Shown here piece by piece: positions 13,727 through 13,898 of a stretch of DNA of 13,898 nt. The position numbers and the translations under genes were made by a program. Position 1 is the stretch's first letter, and each line of letters starts with the position of its first letter. Source of the stretch: Dehalococcoidia bacterium (GTDB lineage Bacteria > Chloroflexota > Dehalococcoidia > Dehalococcoidales > UBA1222). The notes below the pieces were generated by a model. That model was not told the DNA's origin. It saw nothing but the letters and a program-made list of their open reading frames with translations, and searched no databases. Location: contig WRNP01000036.1 of the NCBI GenBank assembly GCA_009776515.1, positions 1-13,898 on the forward strand. The letters run 5' to 3'.

Positions 13727-13898
13727 AAGTCCAAAATAATGCCCGCATCTCCCCTGTTATGGTGGTCACTCTATGTGTCTAAAAACACCTTCGCTAGTTA
13801 GGCCCTACTGAAGAACGCCCCTTTTTTCTCCCTGGGCTGTTGATATGGCAAAACCATGATCGTAGTATCCCATATTGAAAAGACGCAAAAGAAGCCTT

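Overview
This 13.9 kb window is a chromosomal segment, about 55% GC by eye, most likely from an anaerobic Chloroflexota bacterium of the Dehalococcoidia type. I base this on a Tat-exported, Thr/Pro/Val-rich-linker ferredoxin paired with an aldehyde:ferredoxin oxidoreductase (AOR) family enzyme, and on the style of the PAS kinase and OmpR regulator pair. The lineage is inference from gene style, not a phylogenetic placement. I see no tRNA, rRNA, CRISPR array or insertion sequence.

Layout, left to right. (1) 1-1499, minus strand: a Tat-signal, probably lipid-anchored, four-cluster ferredoxin followed 2 nt later by the N-terminal 103 codons of an AOR-family gene that runs off the left edge. (2) 1500-2127: a 628-bp divergent intergenic region holding a 140-bp palindromic element, a phased repeat array with a 16-bp dyad, and a good sigma70-type promoter. 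(3) 2128-4034, plus strand: a soluble PAS histidine kinase and its OmpR-type response regulator, overlapping by 4 nt. (4) 4194-6843, minus strand: a tail-anchored zinc-ribbon protein, an ABC exporter ATPase and an ABC-2 permease. (5) 6844-7387: a gap with an extended -10 promoter for the minus operon and a separate plus-strand promoter that reads no gene and may drive a small RNA. (6) 7388-11914, minus strand: a DUF1648-like membrane protein, glycyl-tRNA synthetase (TTG start), an SbcD-like nuclease, a phosphoribosyltransferase and a DUF212/PAP2-related membrane protein. (7) 12062-13644, plus strand: a zinc-ribbon/DUF4190 membrane protein, a glyoxalase-II-like metallo-hydrolase (TTG start) and adenine phosphoribosyltransferase. 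(8) 13645-13898: non-coding, with a compact RNA-like fold next to apt whose first hairpin resembles the 5' end of a group II intron.

The most unusual object is the ferredoxin. Its fourth cysteine motif, which in this fold supplies ligands to two [4Fe-4S] clusters, is split by about 155 residues made of four tandem Gly/Thr-rich beta-type repeats. The flanking Cys motifs are intact, so this looks like an in-frame domain insertion into an electron-transfer subunit rather than a broken gene. The divergently transcribed two-component system, whose sensor has a Cys-rich PAS domain, is a natural candidate regulator of this redox operon. That link rests on arrangement only.
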